Below are positions 26,698-35,282 of a stretch of DNA of 59,764 bases, piece by piece. Position numbers and translations under genes: made by a program. Origin of the DNA: Bacteroidales bacterium H5. Its GTDB lineage: Bacteria > Bacteroidota > Bacteroidia > Bacteroidales > Muribaculaceae. The stretch is taken from NCBI GenBank assembly GCA_001701225.1, contig DAAQ01000008.1:1-59764 (forward strand), read 5' to 3'. Position 1 is the stretch's first letter, and every line of letters starts with the position of its first letter. The notes under the pieces are model-generated. The model ran no database searches. It was not told the origin of the DNA and saw nothing but the letters and a program-made list of their open reading frames with translations.

Positions 26698-28513
26698 GAT
26701 AAAACTTGTCATCTGGGATCTTGATGATACATTCTGGAACGGTACATTGAGCGAGGGAGATGTATTGCCGATAGAATCGAACATAGGCGTTGTTAAAAGT
26801 CTTGCTGATCATGGCATAATCAACAGCATCTGCTCGAAGAATGACCGTGAGCCCGTTGACGCTAAACTCAAGGAGCTGGACGTGGATTCGTATTTCGTTT
26901 TCCCGTCGGTCAACTGGGAGCCCAAAGGCCCTCGGGTGAGGAATATGCTCGATACCATGGGCCTGAGGCCGCAGAACTGCCTTTTTGTCGATGACAACCC
27001 GCAAAATCTCAACGAGGTGTCATATCATTGCGAAGGGATAATGACTGCGCAACCCGATATACTCATATCTCTGAAATCATTTATAGACGGGATTCCTCCG
27101 GCTGATCTAAGCCATAAACGTCTTGCGCAGTATCGCATATTGGAGAAAAAGACTGATGACTCGAAAAACTATTCCGACAATACGGAGTTTCTTTTCAGCT
27201 CGAACATCCGTGTCAGTATCTGCCGGGATTGCATGCCGGAGATAGAACGTATATCGGATCTTGTCCTGCGTTCAAATCAGCTGAACTTCACGAAAAAGAG
27301 GGATAGCAGGGAGGAACTGGAGAGGATTATTTCGGATGCCGGATATGATACGGGATATGTGTCTGTCTCAGATAAATATGGGGACTATGGTATTGTAGGC
27401 TTTTTTGCCATCAAAGATAACAGGTGCATCCATTTCCTGTTTTCATGCCGTACCATAGGGCAAGGTATAGAAGAATATGTTTACGCCAAACTTGGTCATC
27501 CGGCTCTTGATGTAGTCGAGCCTGTAATAAATCATGTCAGCATATCGGCTCCACCTGCATGGATAAACCGGCAAGATTGCACGATAGCTATGGTGCAGAA
27601 GGAGAGCGGAGCCAAGATTATATTCAAGGGGGGATGTGATCTTGCCCAGATGAGCGAATACCTCGACACATCTTCAATCATCGAAGAGTTTACTTACATC
27701 GGTGCCGGACGACATAACAATATCGAGCATCACAATCATTCCGTCAATTATCTGCAGTGGCATTTCATGCCTGAGGAGACGAAGAGATGGCTTGTGGATA
27801 GGCTGGTATTCAACGACGGGGAGATGTTCGAGACTGCCATGTATGACGACGACGCGTCGCTGATAATACTCTCGACCATGATAGAGCCGAATCTCGGTGT
27901 CTACAGACATCGTGAGAGCGGCATGAAGATTGCCTTCGGAGAACGTATCTATCCTTTGACAGACAGAAAAAACTGGCCACTTTACATACATAAGAGAATC
28001 TATAATGCCGATAATGATTTCACGGAGGAATGGCTCGAATGGTTCTCGTCTGAGTTTGAATATATGGGAAACCTTTCGCCTGAGGAGATTGTGGAGAATG
28101 CCAGAAGGCTGCTGTCCAAGGTCGCGCCTCAGACGCGGGTATGCTATATCTTAGGCCCTGAGATTCCATACTTGGCAGAAGAGCGAAAGAACTATGAAGG
28201 AAGGCATGTGATATATGCGGAGATAAACCGTCTGTTCCGGGATTTCGCCAAGGAGAATGACCGGGTACTCCTATTGGATTCAAACCGTTGGGTCAAGTCT
28301 CAGGGGGATTTCACTAATAATATAAATCATTGGCAACGCAATGTCTATTTTCAGATGGCACGGTGTGTCAATGAATATATAAGGGAGCTCGCCGGGACCG
28401 GAGTGCGACAGAAAAGCCGTCTCTATCTGTTGAAAAAATCAGTTATTGACAGGATTGGGCGCACTGGATTCTTCCAAACCTATCTGTGGCAAAAGATACG
28501 AGGATACAGATAA
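26681..28513 (+). CDS. FkbH-like HAD-IIIC/acyltransferase protein with extra C-terminal domain
   Basis: 610 residues. Residues about 7-130 are a HAD-IIIC phosphatase-like domain (IKLVIWDLDDTFWNGTLSEG, SICSKND, FVDDNPQNLNEV). Residues 150-340 match the GNAT-like part of FkbH proteins (LVLRSNQLNFTKKR, DKYGDYGIVGFFAI, FSCRTIGQGIEEYV). The remaining 270 residues resemble an SGNH/GDSL hydrolase loosely: FTNNINHWQRNVYFQMA near the end could hold the Asn/His pair, but the Ser motif is not clear. FkbH proteins load glyceryl groups on carrier proteins; here the context is glycan assembly and no carrier protein gene is visible. Possible role: attaching a non-sugar group to the glycan (inference). Confidence 0.78.
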   Translation: MVEFSKIKLVIWDLDDTFWNGTLSEGDVLPIESNIGVVKSLADHGIINSICSKNDREPVDAKLKELDVDSYFVFPSVNWEPKGPRVRNMLDTMGLRPQNCLFVDDNPQNLNEVSYHCEGIMTAQPDILISLKSFIDGIPPADLSHKRLAQYRILEKKTDDSKNYSDNTEFLFSSNIRVSICRDCMPEIERISDLVLRSNQLNFTKKRDSREELERIISDAGYDTGYVSVSDKYGDYGIVGFFAIKDNRCIHFLFSCRTIGQGIEEYVYAKLGHPALDVVEPVINHVSISAPPAWINRQDCTIAMVQKESGAKIIFKGGCDLAQMSEYLDTSSIIEEFTYIGAGRHNNIEHHNHSVNYLQWHFMPEETKRWLVDRLVFNDGEMFETAMYDDDASLIILSTMIEPNLGVYRHRESGMKIAFGERIYPLTDRKNWPLYIHKRIYNADNDFTEEWLEWFSSEFEYMGNLSPEEIVENARRLLSKVAPQTRVCYILGPEIPYLAEERKNYEGRHVIYAEINRLFRDFAKENDRVLLLDSNRWVKSQGDFTNNINHWQRNVYFQMARCVNEYIRELAGTGVRQKSRLYLLKKSVIDRIGRTGFFQTYLWQKIRGYR

Positions 28514-28545
28514 AGGTTTGATCGGTTTCCTCCCGGATAAAAACT

Positions 28546-28581
28546 GAGGGAGAGGCGGCTTACGGCGTCCGTCTCTCCCTC
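28546..28581. terminator. Hairpin ending the polysaccharide cluster
   Basis: GAGGGAGAGGCGG (28546-28558) pairs with CCGTCTCTCCCTC (28569-28581) with one wobble; preceded by AAAA and followed by TCTTC. Lies between convergent transcription units. Confidence 0.65.
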
Positions 28582-28681
28582 TCTTCAAAATCAACGTCAA
28601 AACTATTGTTATCAGCGCCGTATGTGTTGGTCGGGTGGTGGAATAGCTTCTCTGTCGGAGGAACAATAATTCAATTTCTTT

Positions 28682-31600
28682 TCATAGCTTGCTTTGCCTG
28701 AGTATTAGGTTGACGCGGTCGCAGTCTGTCTGGAGCTGCGGGCGCAGTATGGCTGCCTCTGTCGGCGAGACCATGGCGAGGTCGGCATAGCGGTCTTCGG
28801 CCGAGACGAAGCCTTCGACATCGGTCACAGGTTCGGGCTTGGCGTATGTCTCGGAGGCTGCCTCGGGTACGGAGCCGTTGTGGCCGCTGTTGTCGGGGCC
28901 GGGGATAATGCCGTCGACTGTGAGGGCCTCTTCGCCACGGGCGTATGCCTCGGGGTTGAATCGGTATAGCGGCCAGTATCCACCCTCGACGGCTCTGCGT
29001 TCCTCGACTATCGAGTGGCCGAGGCCGGGGCGTATGCCGTGGTTGATGCAGGGGCAGTAGGCTATGACTATGGCCGGCCCCGGATAGCGTTCGGCCTCCA
29101 TGATGGCGTCGATGGCCTGCTGGTAGTTGGCTCCGAGCGAGATTGAGGCGACATAGACGTTGCCGTAGGTCATCATCATGCGCCCGAGGTCTTTCTTGGG
29201 TGTCTTCTTGCCGTCGGGCGAGTATTTTGTGGCACAGCTGCGAGGTGTGGCCTTGGAGGTCTGTCCGCCGGTGTTGGAGTAACATTCGGTATCGAGCACG
29301 AGCACCTTGAGGGGTTCGCCTGAGGCAAGCACGTGGTCTAGTCCGGCAAATCCGATGTCGTATGCCCATCCGTCGCCGCCGATGGCCCATACCGACTTGG
29401 CTGCGAGCATATCCGCATCCTGCATCAGCGCCTCATAGCGAGGATCAGCCTTGGCCACGGGTCTCATCATCGCCACAAGCTGGGCTGCCGTGGCTGCCGA
29501 GTCTTCGGGCGAATCTTTGGCGGTGAGCCATGCCTGGAGCGGTGCTTTGAGATAGGGGAAGGTGTCTGGCGACTCTATCAGTTCGCGCACCTGTCGCTCA
29601 ACACGCGCACGACGGTGATTGACGGCGGTGAGGATACCGAATCCATATTCGGCGTTGTCCTCGAAGAGCGAGTTCCCCCAAGCCGGGCCGCGGCCGTCGG
29701 CGTCCGTACAATACGGGTTCGAGGGGTAGGCCGCTCCCCATATCGAGCTGCATCCCGTGGCGTTGGCCAGGATGAGCCGACGCCCGAAGAGCTGGGTGAG
29801 CAGCTTGACGTATGGGGTCTCGCCACAGCCTCCGCATGCGCCCGAGAACTCGAGCAACGGTGTCTGTAGCTGCGAGCCGTTGACCGTGGATGCGGGCAGC
29901 AGGTTCTCCTTGGGCCTTACGTTGGTGCGGGCCCATTCGCAGAGCGGCAGCTCGCGGTCTATCACCTCGTCTATCGGGGTCATTGTCAGCGCGTGTCCGG
30001 GGCAGATGATTGAGCATGACGAGCATCCGAGACAGTCCGCGGGATAGTTCTGAATCCTGAACCTCAGGCCCTTGAGCGTCGGAGCTCCCTTTGCCTCCTT
30101 TGTCACGAATCCTTCGGGAGCCTTGGCGGCCTCCTCGGCATCGAGCAGGAAGGGGCGTATGGCGGCATGGGGGCAGACAAGCGAGCACTCGGTACATTCG
30201 ACGCATCTGTCGGCATCCCATACGGGCACTATTGTGGCTATGCGGCGGTGCTCGAAGGCGGCAGTGCCCATAGGCATGGTGCCGTCGGGTGTGAAGGCTG
30301 AGACAGGAATACTGTCGCCATTACCCTTGATGCAGGGCCTGTGTATGGTCTCGATGAAACGCCGCTGTGCGTCGTTGCGGAATATGTCGAGGTATGTCAC
30401 TGGAACCTCGGGCTCCGAGTCCCATCCCTTGATTGCCGCATAGTCGACCTCCCTGAGTGCCCCTGTGGCCATTGATATTGCCTTGAGGTTACGTTCGACC
30501 ACCTCATTGCCCTCGTGGGCGTATGTGGCGCGTATCGTATCCTGAAGTGCAGGGTAGGCTGTCGTGAACGGTATTATGCCGCTGAGGTATAGGAAGACCG
30601 TCTCCATGGGCATGTTGATGCGCGGTGCCAGGCCGACCTTGGCGGCTATGGCGTCTGCGTCGATGACATAGAGCCTGATTTTCTTTGCGGATATGGTCTT
30701 GCGCATCTCCAGGGGGATGTTACGTACCAGCGCCTCGTCATTCCAGGGACAGTTGATGACGAATGTTCCCCCCTCGCGGATATTGTCGAGCATCGAGAAG
30801 CGGCGCACGTATGTCGCCTTATGACATCCCACATATCCGGCGTCGCGGATGGAGTAGGCCGATGTGACGGGACGCTCGGATACGCGCAGTTGCGAGATGG
30901 TGAAACCGCCCGATTTCTTGGCCGAATAGCTGAAATAGGCCTGGGCGTAGAGTCCGGCAGTATCCCCTAAAATCGAGGCGACCTGACGGGTTCCTCCGAC
31001 CGAGCCGTCGTTGCCTATGCCATAGAATATGGCCTGGTGTGTGTCGTGGTGTGTGTCAGGGTCGAAAGGTGCCCCCACCGCGAGCGACAGGTGCGTCACG
31101 TCATCCTCTATGCCCACGGTGAATGTGTCGCGGCAGTCCGGGTCGGCGATGTGGTCATAGACCGCCTTGACCATTGCCGGACTGAACTCCTTGCTCGACA
31201 GGCCGTAGCGTCCGCCCACAACCTTTATGTCGGGGCGGTGTCCGTGGAGGGCCGATATGACGTCGAGACATAGTGGCTCGTGCTGTGCGCCCGGCTCCTT
31301 GGTGCGGTCGAGCACGGCGATGGCCTTCACGGTGTCGGGTATCGCCTTGACAAAATCCCCGGCAGGGAAGGGACGGTAGAGATGTATCTTCACCACACCT
31401 GTCTTGTATCCCCCGCCGAGTGCGTTGAGATAAGCAGATGTCTCTGCCGCCACGTCGGCGCCCGAGGCCATGATGACGATGACGCGGTCGGCATCGGGCG
31501 CGCCGGCGTATTCGACCGTGTGATATTGGCGTCCTGTCACGGATGCCACCTTGTCCATGGCCTTCTGCACGATTGCGGGGAAGGCGTCGTAGAGGGGATT

Positions 31601-32290
31601 GGCAGCCTCTGCGTTCTGAAAATACACGTCGGGGTTCTGGGCCGAGCCGCGCAGGTCGGGATGCTCGGGATTCATGCCGCGGCGGCGGAACTGCCGCACC
31701 TTGTCCCAGTCGACCAGCGGGCGCATGCTCTCATAGTCTATCACCTCGACGGTATCCATCTCGGACGACGTGCGCCACCCGTCGAAGAAATGCAGCACAG
31801 GCAGACTTCCATCTATCGCGGCCAGATGGGCCACGAGGGCGAGGTCCATGGTCTCCTGCACAGACGAAGAGGCGAGCATGGCGAATCCCGTGGCACGGCA
31901 TGCCATGACGTCCTGATGGTCGCCGAAAATCGAGAGGGCATGTGTGGCCAGCGAGCGGCATCCGACGTGGAAGACCACCGGCAACTGCTCGCCCGCAATC
32001 TTATGCATGTTCGGAATCATCAGCATCAGGCCTTGCGATGCGGTGAATGTCGTGGCGAGCGCTCCAGCCGAGGCGGCACCGTGGACGGCACCTGCGGCAC
32101 CCAGCTCGCTCTCCATCTCCCTGACCTCAAGGGTCTGTCCCATCAGGTTGAGACGGCCTGCGAGACCCCATTTCATGGCGGTCTGGCCCATTGAGGCGAC
32201 AGGGGTGATGGGATAGATTGTCGCCACGTCGCTCAGCGCATACGCTACATGGGCCGCTGCGGTGCATCCGTCGAGGATAGTCTTTTTCAT
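28682..32290 (-). CDS. nifJ: Pyruvate:ferredoxin (flavodoxin) oxidoreductase
   Basis: 1202 residues, the normal length of single-chain PFOR. Oxidises pyruvate to acetyl-CoA and CO2 and reduces ferredoxin or flavodoxin. N-terminal domain I: DGCTAAAHVAYALSDVATIY then PITPVASMGQ. The CoA and gamma domains follow. Two 4Fe-4S clusters: CVECTECSLVCPHAA near residue 697 and CLGCSSCSIICPGHA near 753. A proximal cluster near ACGGCGETPYVKLL and the TPP site GDGWAYDIGF (about 975) with SNTGGQTSKATPRS near 1000. Encoded just behind the oxalate operon on the same strand after a hairpin; no own promoter was recognised. Supplies acetyl-CoA for pta-ackA. Confidence 0.96.
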   Translation of the reverse strand: MKKTILDGCTAAAHVAYALSDVATIYPITPVASMGQTAMKWGLAGRLNLMGQTLEVREMESELGAAGAVHGAASAGALATTFTASQGLMLMIPNMHKIAGEQLPVVFHVGCRSLATHALSIFGDHQDVMACRATGFAMLASSSVQETMDLALVAHLAAIDGSLPVLHFFDGWRTSSEMDTVEVIDYESMRPLVDWDKVRQFRRRGMNPEHPDLRGSAQNPDVYFQNAEAANPLYDAFPAIVQKAMDKVASVTGRQYHTVEYAGAPDADRVIVIMASGADVAAETSAYLNALGGGYKTGVVKIHLYRPFPAGDFVKAIPDTVKAIAVLDRTKEPGAQHEPLCLDVISALHGHRPDIKVVGGRYGLSSKEFSPAMVKAVYDHIADPDCRDTFTVGIEDDVTHLSLAVGAPFDPDTHHDTHQAIFYGIGNDGSVGGTRQVASILGDTAGLYAQAYFSYSAKKSGGFTISQLRVSERPVTSAYSIRDAGYVGCHKATYVRRFSMLDNIREGGTFVINCPWNDEALVRNIPLEMRKTISAKKIRLYVIDADAIAAKVGLAPRINMPMETVFLYLSGIIPFTTAYPALQDTIRATYAHEGNEVVERNLKAISMATGALREVDYAAIKGWDSEPEVPVTYLDIFRNDAQRRFIETIHRPCIKGNGDSIPVSAFTPDGTMPMGTAAFEHRRIATIVPVWDADRCVECTECSLVCPHAAIRPFLLDAEEAAKAPEGFVTKEAKGAPTLKGLRFRIQNYPADCLGCSSCSIICPGHALTMTPIDEVIDRELPLCEWARTNVRPKENLLPASTVNGSQLQTPLLEFSGACGGCGETPYVKLLTQLFGRRLILANATGCSSIWGAAYPSNPYCTDADGRGPAWGNSLFEDNAEYGFGILTAVNHRRARVERQVRELIESPDTFPYLKAPLQAWLTAKDSPEDSAATAAQLVAMMRPVAKADPRYEALMQDADMLAAKSVWAIGGDGWAYDIGFAGLDHVLASGEPLKVLVLDTECYSNTGGQTSKATPRSCATKYSPDGKKTPKKDLGRMMMTYGNVYVASISLGANYQQAIDAIMEAERYPGPAIVIAYCPCINHGIRPGLGHSIVEERRAVEGGYWPLYRFNPEAYARGEEALTVDGIIPGPDNSGHNGSVPEAASETYAKPEPVTDVEGFVSAEDRYADLAMVSPTEAAILRPQLQTDCDRVNLILRQSKL

Positions 32291-32302
32291 AGGAAGTGTT
32301 TA

Positions 32303-32346
32303 AAGGATATGCCGGCCTTGCGGCCCGCATATCCTTGTTGCTTAAT
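32303..32346 (-). terminator. Hairpin between transporter gene and nifJ
   Basis: AAGGATATGC (32303-32312) and GCATATCCTT (32337-32346) pair perfectly around a 24-nt GC-rich loop. It follows the AEC transporter stop by a few nucleotides and lies 13 nt before the nifJ ATG, so it may terminate, attenuate or process the transcript. Confidence 0.7.
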
Positions 32347-32350
32347 CAGT

Positions 32351-33316
32351 TCAGAATGCCTTGAGACACATGTCGGTAATCCATATCCACAGCGGGCAGA
32401 ACCCGATGAAGAGTATCACCGACAGGGTCAGTGACGAGGTGCCTGTGGCCACATAGGTGTTGTATTCGTCGGCGATGATGATGCCCGAGAAGGCCGGGGG
32501 CAGTGCACATGCTACGACAAGCATCTTGAGGTTGAGGGGATCCATCTTGAAGATGAGGCCCAGAATCAGTATGACGGCGGGCATGAATATCATCTTCAGG
32601 ATACTGCCCAGGATGGCCTGCCAGTTGATGACCACCTTGACAGACGAGAGGGTGATGCCGGCCGAGAACACGGCGAGCGATGCGTTGGCACCCTTGATAA
32701 GGTCGAACGAGGGACTTGCCCATGCCGGCCAGGGTATCCCGACGAGCACCCATACCACCGCGAGGATAGGAGCCCATGCCACGGGCTGCTCGAGGGCATG
32801 GAGCACAGGCTTCCATGCGCTCTCGCCTTTGGACGACCCGGGCTGCTGTTTCTCGAGCGACGCATTCATCAGCGAGAGGCCAACGGGGATGCCGACGGCA
32901 TTGACCACGATACCTACGATGGCCACCACAAGGGCGACGGTAGGTGTGGTGCCGAAGATAGGCTCGAGCACCGCGAATCCGAGGAAACCGATGGTGGGTG
33001 AGCCGGAGATAAGGGCCGAGACAGCAGCGTCAGCGCCGGTGTTGCCCTTGAACATGCGGAATACATAGTAGACTACCATGAAGCAGAACATGATGCCTAC
33101 CAATGATATTATGGACAGCTTCAGGTCGTGGGCCAGCATCTCGCGGCTGGCCTGGACTATGGAGACGAACAGTGCGGCGGGGAGGGCGTAGTCAAGGACG
33201 ACCTTGTTGAATTTCTTGGAGTCGTCGCCATTGAAGATGCCACACTTTCCCGAGATATAGCCTGCGAGCATCACTACGATGATAGGGACTATCGCGTATA
33301 GGATTATGTGTTCCAT
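32351..33316 (-). CDS. AEC-family transporter, probable oxalate/formate carrier
   Basis: 321 residues with about ten hydrophobic segments, typical of the auxin efflux carrier (AEC) family, including the split around the cytoplasmic loop SLEKQQPGSSKGESAWKPVL. N-terminus: YAIVPIIVVMLAGYISGKCG. In E. coli the AEC gene yfdV sits with the oxalyl-CoA decarboxylase and formyl-CoA transferase genes, and the same trio is found here, so an oxalate uptake or oxalate/formate exchange role is likely, although AEC proteins carry varied anions. It is the third gene of the frc-oxc operon. Confidence 0.85.
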   Translation of the reverse strand: MEHIILYAIVPIIVVMLAGYISGKCGIFNGDDSKKFNKVVLDYALPAALFVSIVQASREMLAHDLKLSIISLVGIMFCFMVVYYVFRMFKGNTGADAAVSALISGSPTIGFLGFAVLEPIFGTTPTVALVVAIVGIVVNAVGIPVGLSLMNASLEKQQPGSSKGESAWKPVLHALEQPVAWAPILAVVWVLVGIPWPAWASPSFDLIKGANASLAVFSAGITLSSVKVVINWQAILGSILKMIFMPAVILILGLIFKMDPLNLKMLVVACALPPAFSGIIIADEYNTYVATGTSSLTLSVILFIGFCPLWIWITDMCLKAF

Positions 33317-33328
33317 AATTAGGGGTTT

Positions 33329-33361
33329 GAGAATGGAGAATTGATGATTGAGAGTGAGGGG
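33329..33361. repeat. Tandem-word stretch (GAGAATGG/GAATTGATGATTGAG)
   Basis: Short near-repeats of GAGAATT/GATTGAG type between the oxc and AEC genes. Related in style to the other word repeats of the window but without a clear inverted arm. Confidence 0.45.
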
Positions 33362-33372
33362 AGGGGGACGCA

Positions 33373-33405
33373 GACGGGGGATGCTGGGGGGGACATCCTC
33401 CCGTC
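33373..33405 (-). terminator. GC-rich intra-operon hairpin after oxc
   Basis: GACGGGGGATG (33373-33383) pairs imperfectly with CATCCTCCCGTC (33394-33405), just past the oxc stop. No T-run; possibly an mRNA-stabilising or attenuating structure. Confidence 0.45.
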
Positions 33406-33417
33406 AGCGTGTGAGGG

Positions 33418-35148
33418 CTATACCTTTATCTCCTCGAGAGGAGCGGGGTTGAGGTAGCCGATGTGGCCCGACTCGATGCCCGAGTCGGCTGCGAGCTGTA
33501 CGTCGATGAGGCACGGTTTCTTGGCCGCGATGCTCTCGGTGAGGGCTTTCTGAAGTTCTTCGGGAGTCTGCACATAATATGTCTGTGCGCCGAAGGCCTC
33601 GCCCAGCTTGTCATAGCGGGCGCGGATGTCGAGCGTAGTAGGTGCCGGGTCTGTGGTCTTGTCGAGAGGCTGGCCGATACCGTTGTATATGCCTCCGTTG
33701 TTGAAAATCACCACCGTGACAGGGAGGTTGAAGCGGCATGCCGTAGAGAAATCCATTCCTGAGAATCCGAAGGCCGAGTCACCCTCGATGGCCACGACAC
33801 TCTTGCCTGTCGCCACGGCAGCGCCTACCATCGAGCCCATGCCCATGCCCATGATGGCCCATGTGGCACAGTCGACACGGTGGCGGGGCAGCGACATGTT
33901 GATGGCGTCGCGGGTGTCGTCGAGGGTATTGGCGCCCTCGTTGACCAGAATGACGTCGGGATTGGCCTCAAGGATTGGCTTGATTACGCCGAGGGCGGTC
34001 CAGTGGTGCATCGGCATCAGTGACTTTGCTTCCTCGAGACGGGCCGCGAACTTGGCGTCCTTGGCCTTGGTCTCGGCCTGCAGGGAGGGAACCCACTGCG
34101 GGTCGGCCGACATCTTCTTGCCATCCATGGCGGCCAGGAGTGCGTCAAGCGACAGGCTCATGTCGCCCACCACGGGAGCGGCTATCGGGCGATTGACATC
34201 AATCTCCTGCGGTTCGACGTCGAGCTGGATAAACTTGGTGTCGGGACTCCACTTGCCCTTGCCGAACGACAGCATCCAGTTGAGCCTTGCGCCGACAACC
34301 ATGACCACGTCGGCCTCTTTCATTATGGTCGAGCGGCACGACAGTGCGCTGAGTGGCCCGGCGTCAGGCATCACGCCCTTGGCCATCGACATGGGCAGGT
34401 AGGGGATGTTGTATTTCTCGACGAGGGTCTTGATCTTGTCCTCGACTTGTGCGTATGCGGCGCCCTTGCCGAGAAGGATGGCGGGTTTCTTGGCCTGAGC
34501 CAGCAGTTCGGCAGCGCGGGCCACCGATTCGGCATTGGGTGCAACGGGCGAATAGAGGTCGACCGGTGTGTAGAACAGCTTGTCAGCCTCCGAGGCATCC
34601 ATAATCTCGCCGAGGGCCGGGGTGGTCATGTCGATATACACACCGCCGGGACGCCCCGAGACGGCGGCACGGTATGCACGGTTGACGGCCGAGGGGATAT
34701 CCTTGGCATGAGAGCACCGGAACACAGCCTTGACCAGAGGCTTGGCCGTGTTGAACTGGTCGAGCTGTTCGTATGTGCCCATGTTCATGTCGACCATGGT
34801 TGGGTCTGACGCTCCCGAAATCTGGATCATCGGGTAGCAGTTGACCGTGGCGTTGGTGGTAGCGGTGAGGCCGTTCAGGAATCCGAGCGACGAGACCGTC
34901 ATCAGCACACCGGGCTTCCCTGTCAGGAAACCCTCGGTGGCTGCGGCCATTCCGGCCTGCTGCTCGTGACGGAATCCGACGAACTTTATACCCTGGCCCT
35001 GTATCAGATATGCGGCCTCGGTGATAGGTATGCCCACCAGACCATATACGTTTTCTATTCCCACATTCTTCAACGCTCTGGCAAGAATATCCATGCCGGT
35101 GACCTGCTGGGGATAATGTGGGGTTGATGTGGAAGGTGTTGTTGCCAT
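33418..35148 (-). CDS. oxc: Oxalyl-CoA decarboxylase
   Basis: 576 residues, close to the Oxalobacter enzyme. A thiamine-diphosphate enzyme turning oxalyl-CoA into formyl-CoA and CO2. Diagnostic sequence: YGLVGIPITEAAYLIQ and GFRHEQQAGMAAATEGFLTG near the N-terminus (with the activating Glu), AIMGMGMGSMVGAAVATGK near 436, the TPP/Mg motif IEGDSAFGFSGMDF near 457 and FNNGGIYNGIGQ near 483, and NEGANTLDDTRD, which matches the Oxc-specific NEGAN-L-D/N-TR stretch rather than acetolactate synthase. It lies between frc and the AEC transporter, completing the pathway. Confidence 0.95.
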   Translation of the reverse strand: MATTPSTSTPHYPQQVTGMDILARALKNVGIENVYGLVGIPITEAAYLIQGQGIKFVGFRHEQQAGMAAATEGFLTGKPGVLMTVSSLGFLNGLTATTNATVNCYPMIQISGASDPTMVDMNMGTYEQLDQFNTAKPLVKAVFRCSHAKDIPSAVNRAYRAAVSGRPGGVYIDMTTPALGEIMDASEADKLFYTPVDLYSPVAPNAESVARAAELLAQAKKPAILLGKGAAYAQVEDKIKTLVEKYNIPYLPMSMAKGVMPDAGPLSALSCRSTIMKEADVVMVVGARLNWMLSFGKGKWSPDTKFIQLDVEPQEIDVNRPIAAPVVGDMSLSLDALLAAMDGKKMSADPQWVPSLQAETKAKDAKFAARLEEAKSLMPMHHWTALGVIKPILEANPDVILVNEGANTLDDTRDAINMSLPRHRVDCATWAIMGMGMGSMVGAAVATGKSVVAIEGDSAFGFSGMDFSTACRFNLPVTVVIFNNGGIYNGIGQPLDKTTDPAPTTLDIRARYDKLGEAFGAQTYYVQTPEELQKALTESIAAKKPCLIDVQLAADSGIESGHIGYLNPAPLEEIKV

Positions 35149-35176
35149 CTTATGTATTCTTTAATATTTTGAAAAG

Positions 35177-35239
35177 GAGAGAGGACAATCTCCAATCGGC
35201 TCTCTGGGTACAAAGACAACTGGATAATTGTCCCCTCTC
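35177..35239. other. Long-loop inverted repeat between frc and oxc
   Basis: GAGAGAGGACAAT (35177-35189) and ATTGTCCCCTCTC (35227-35239) pair over 13 bp with one wobble around a 37-nt loop. Possible attenuator, processing site or regulator site within the 134-bp frc-oxc spacer. Confidence 0.5.
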
Positions 35240-35282
35240 GTTTTCGGTCAGTTGAAAGTTAAATTAAAGGTGAGGTATCGGG

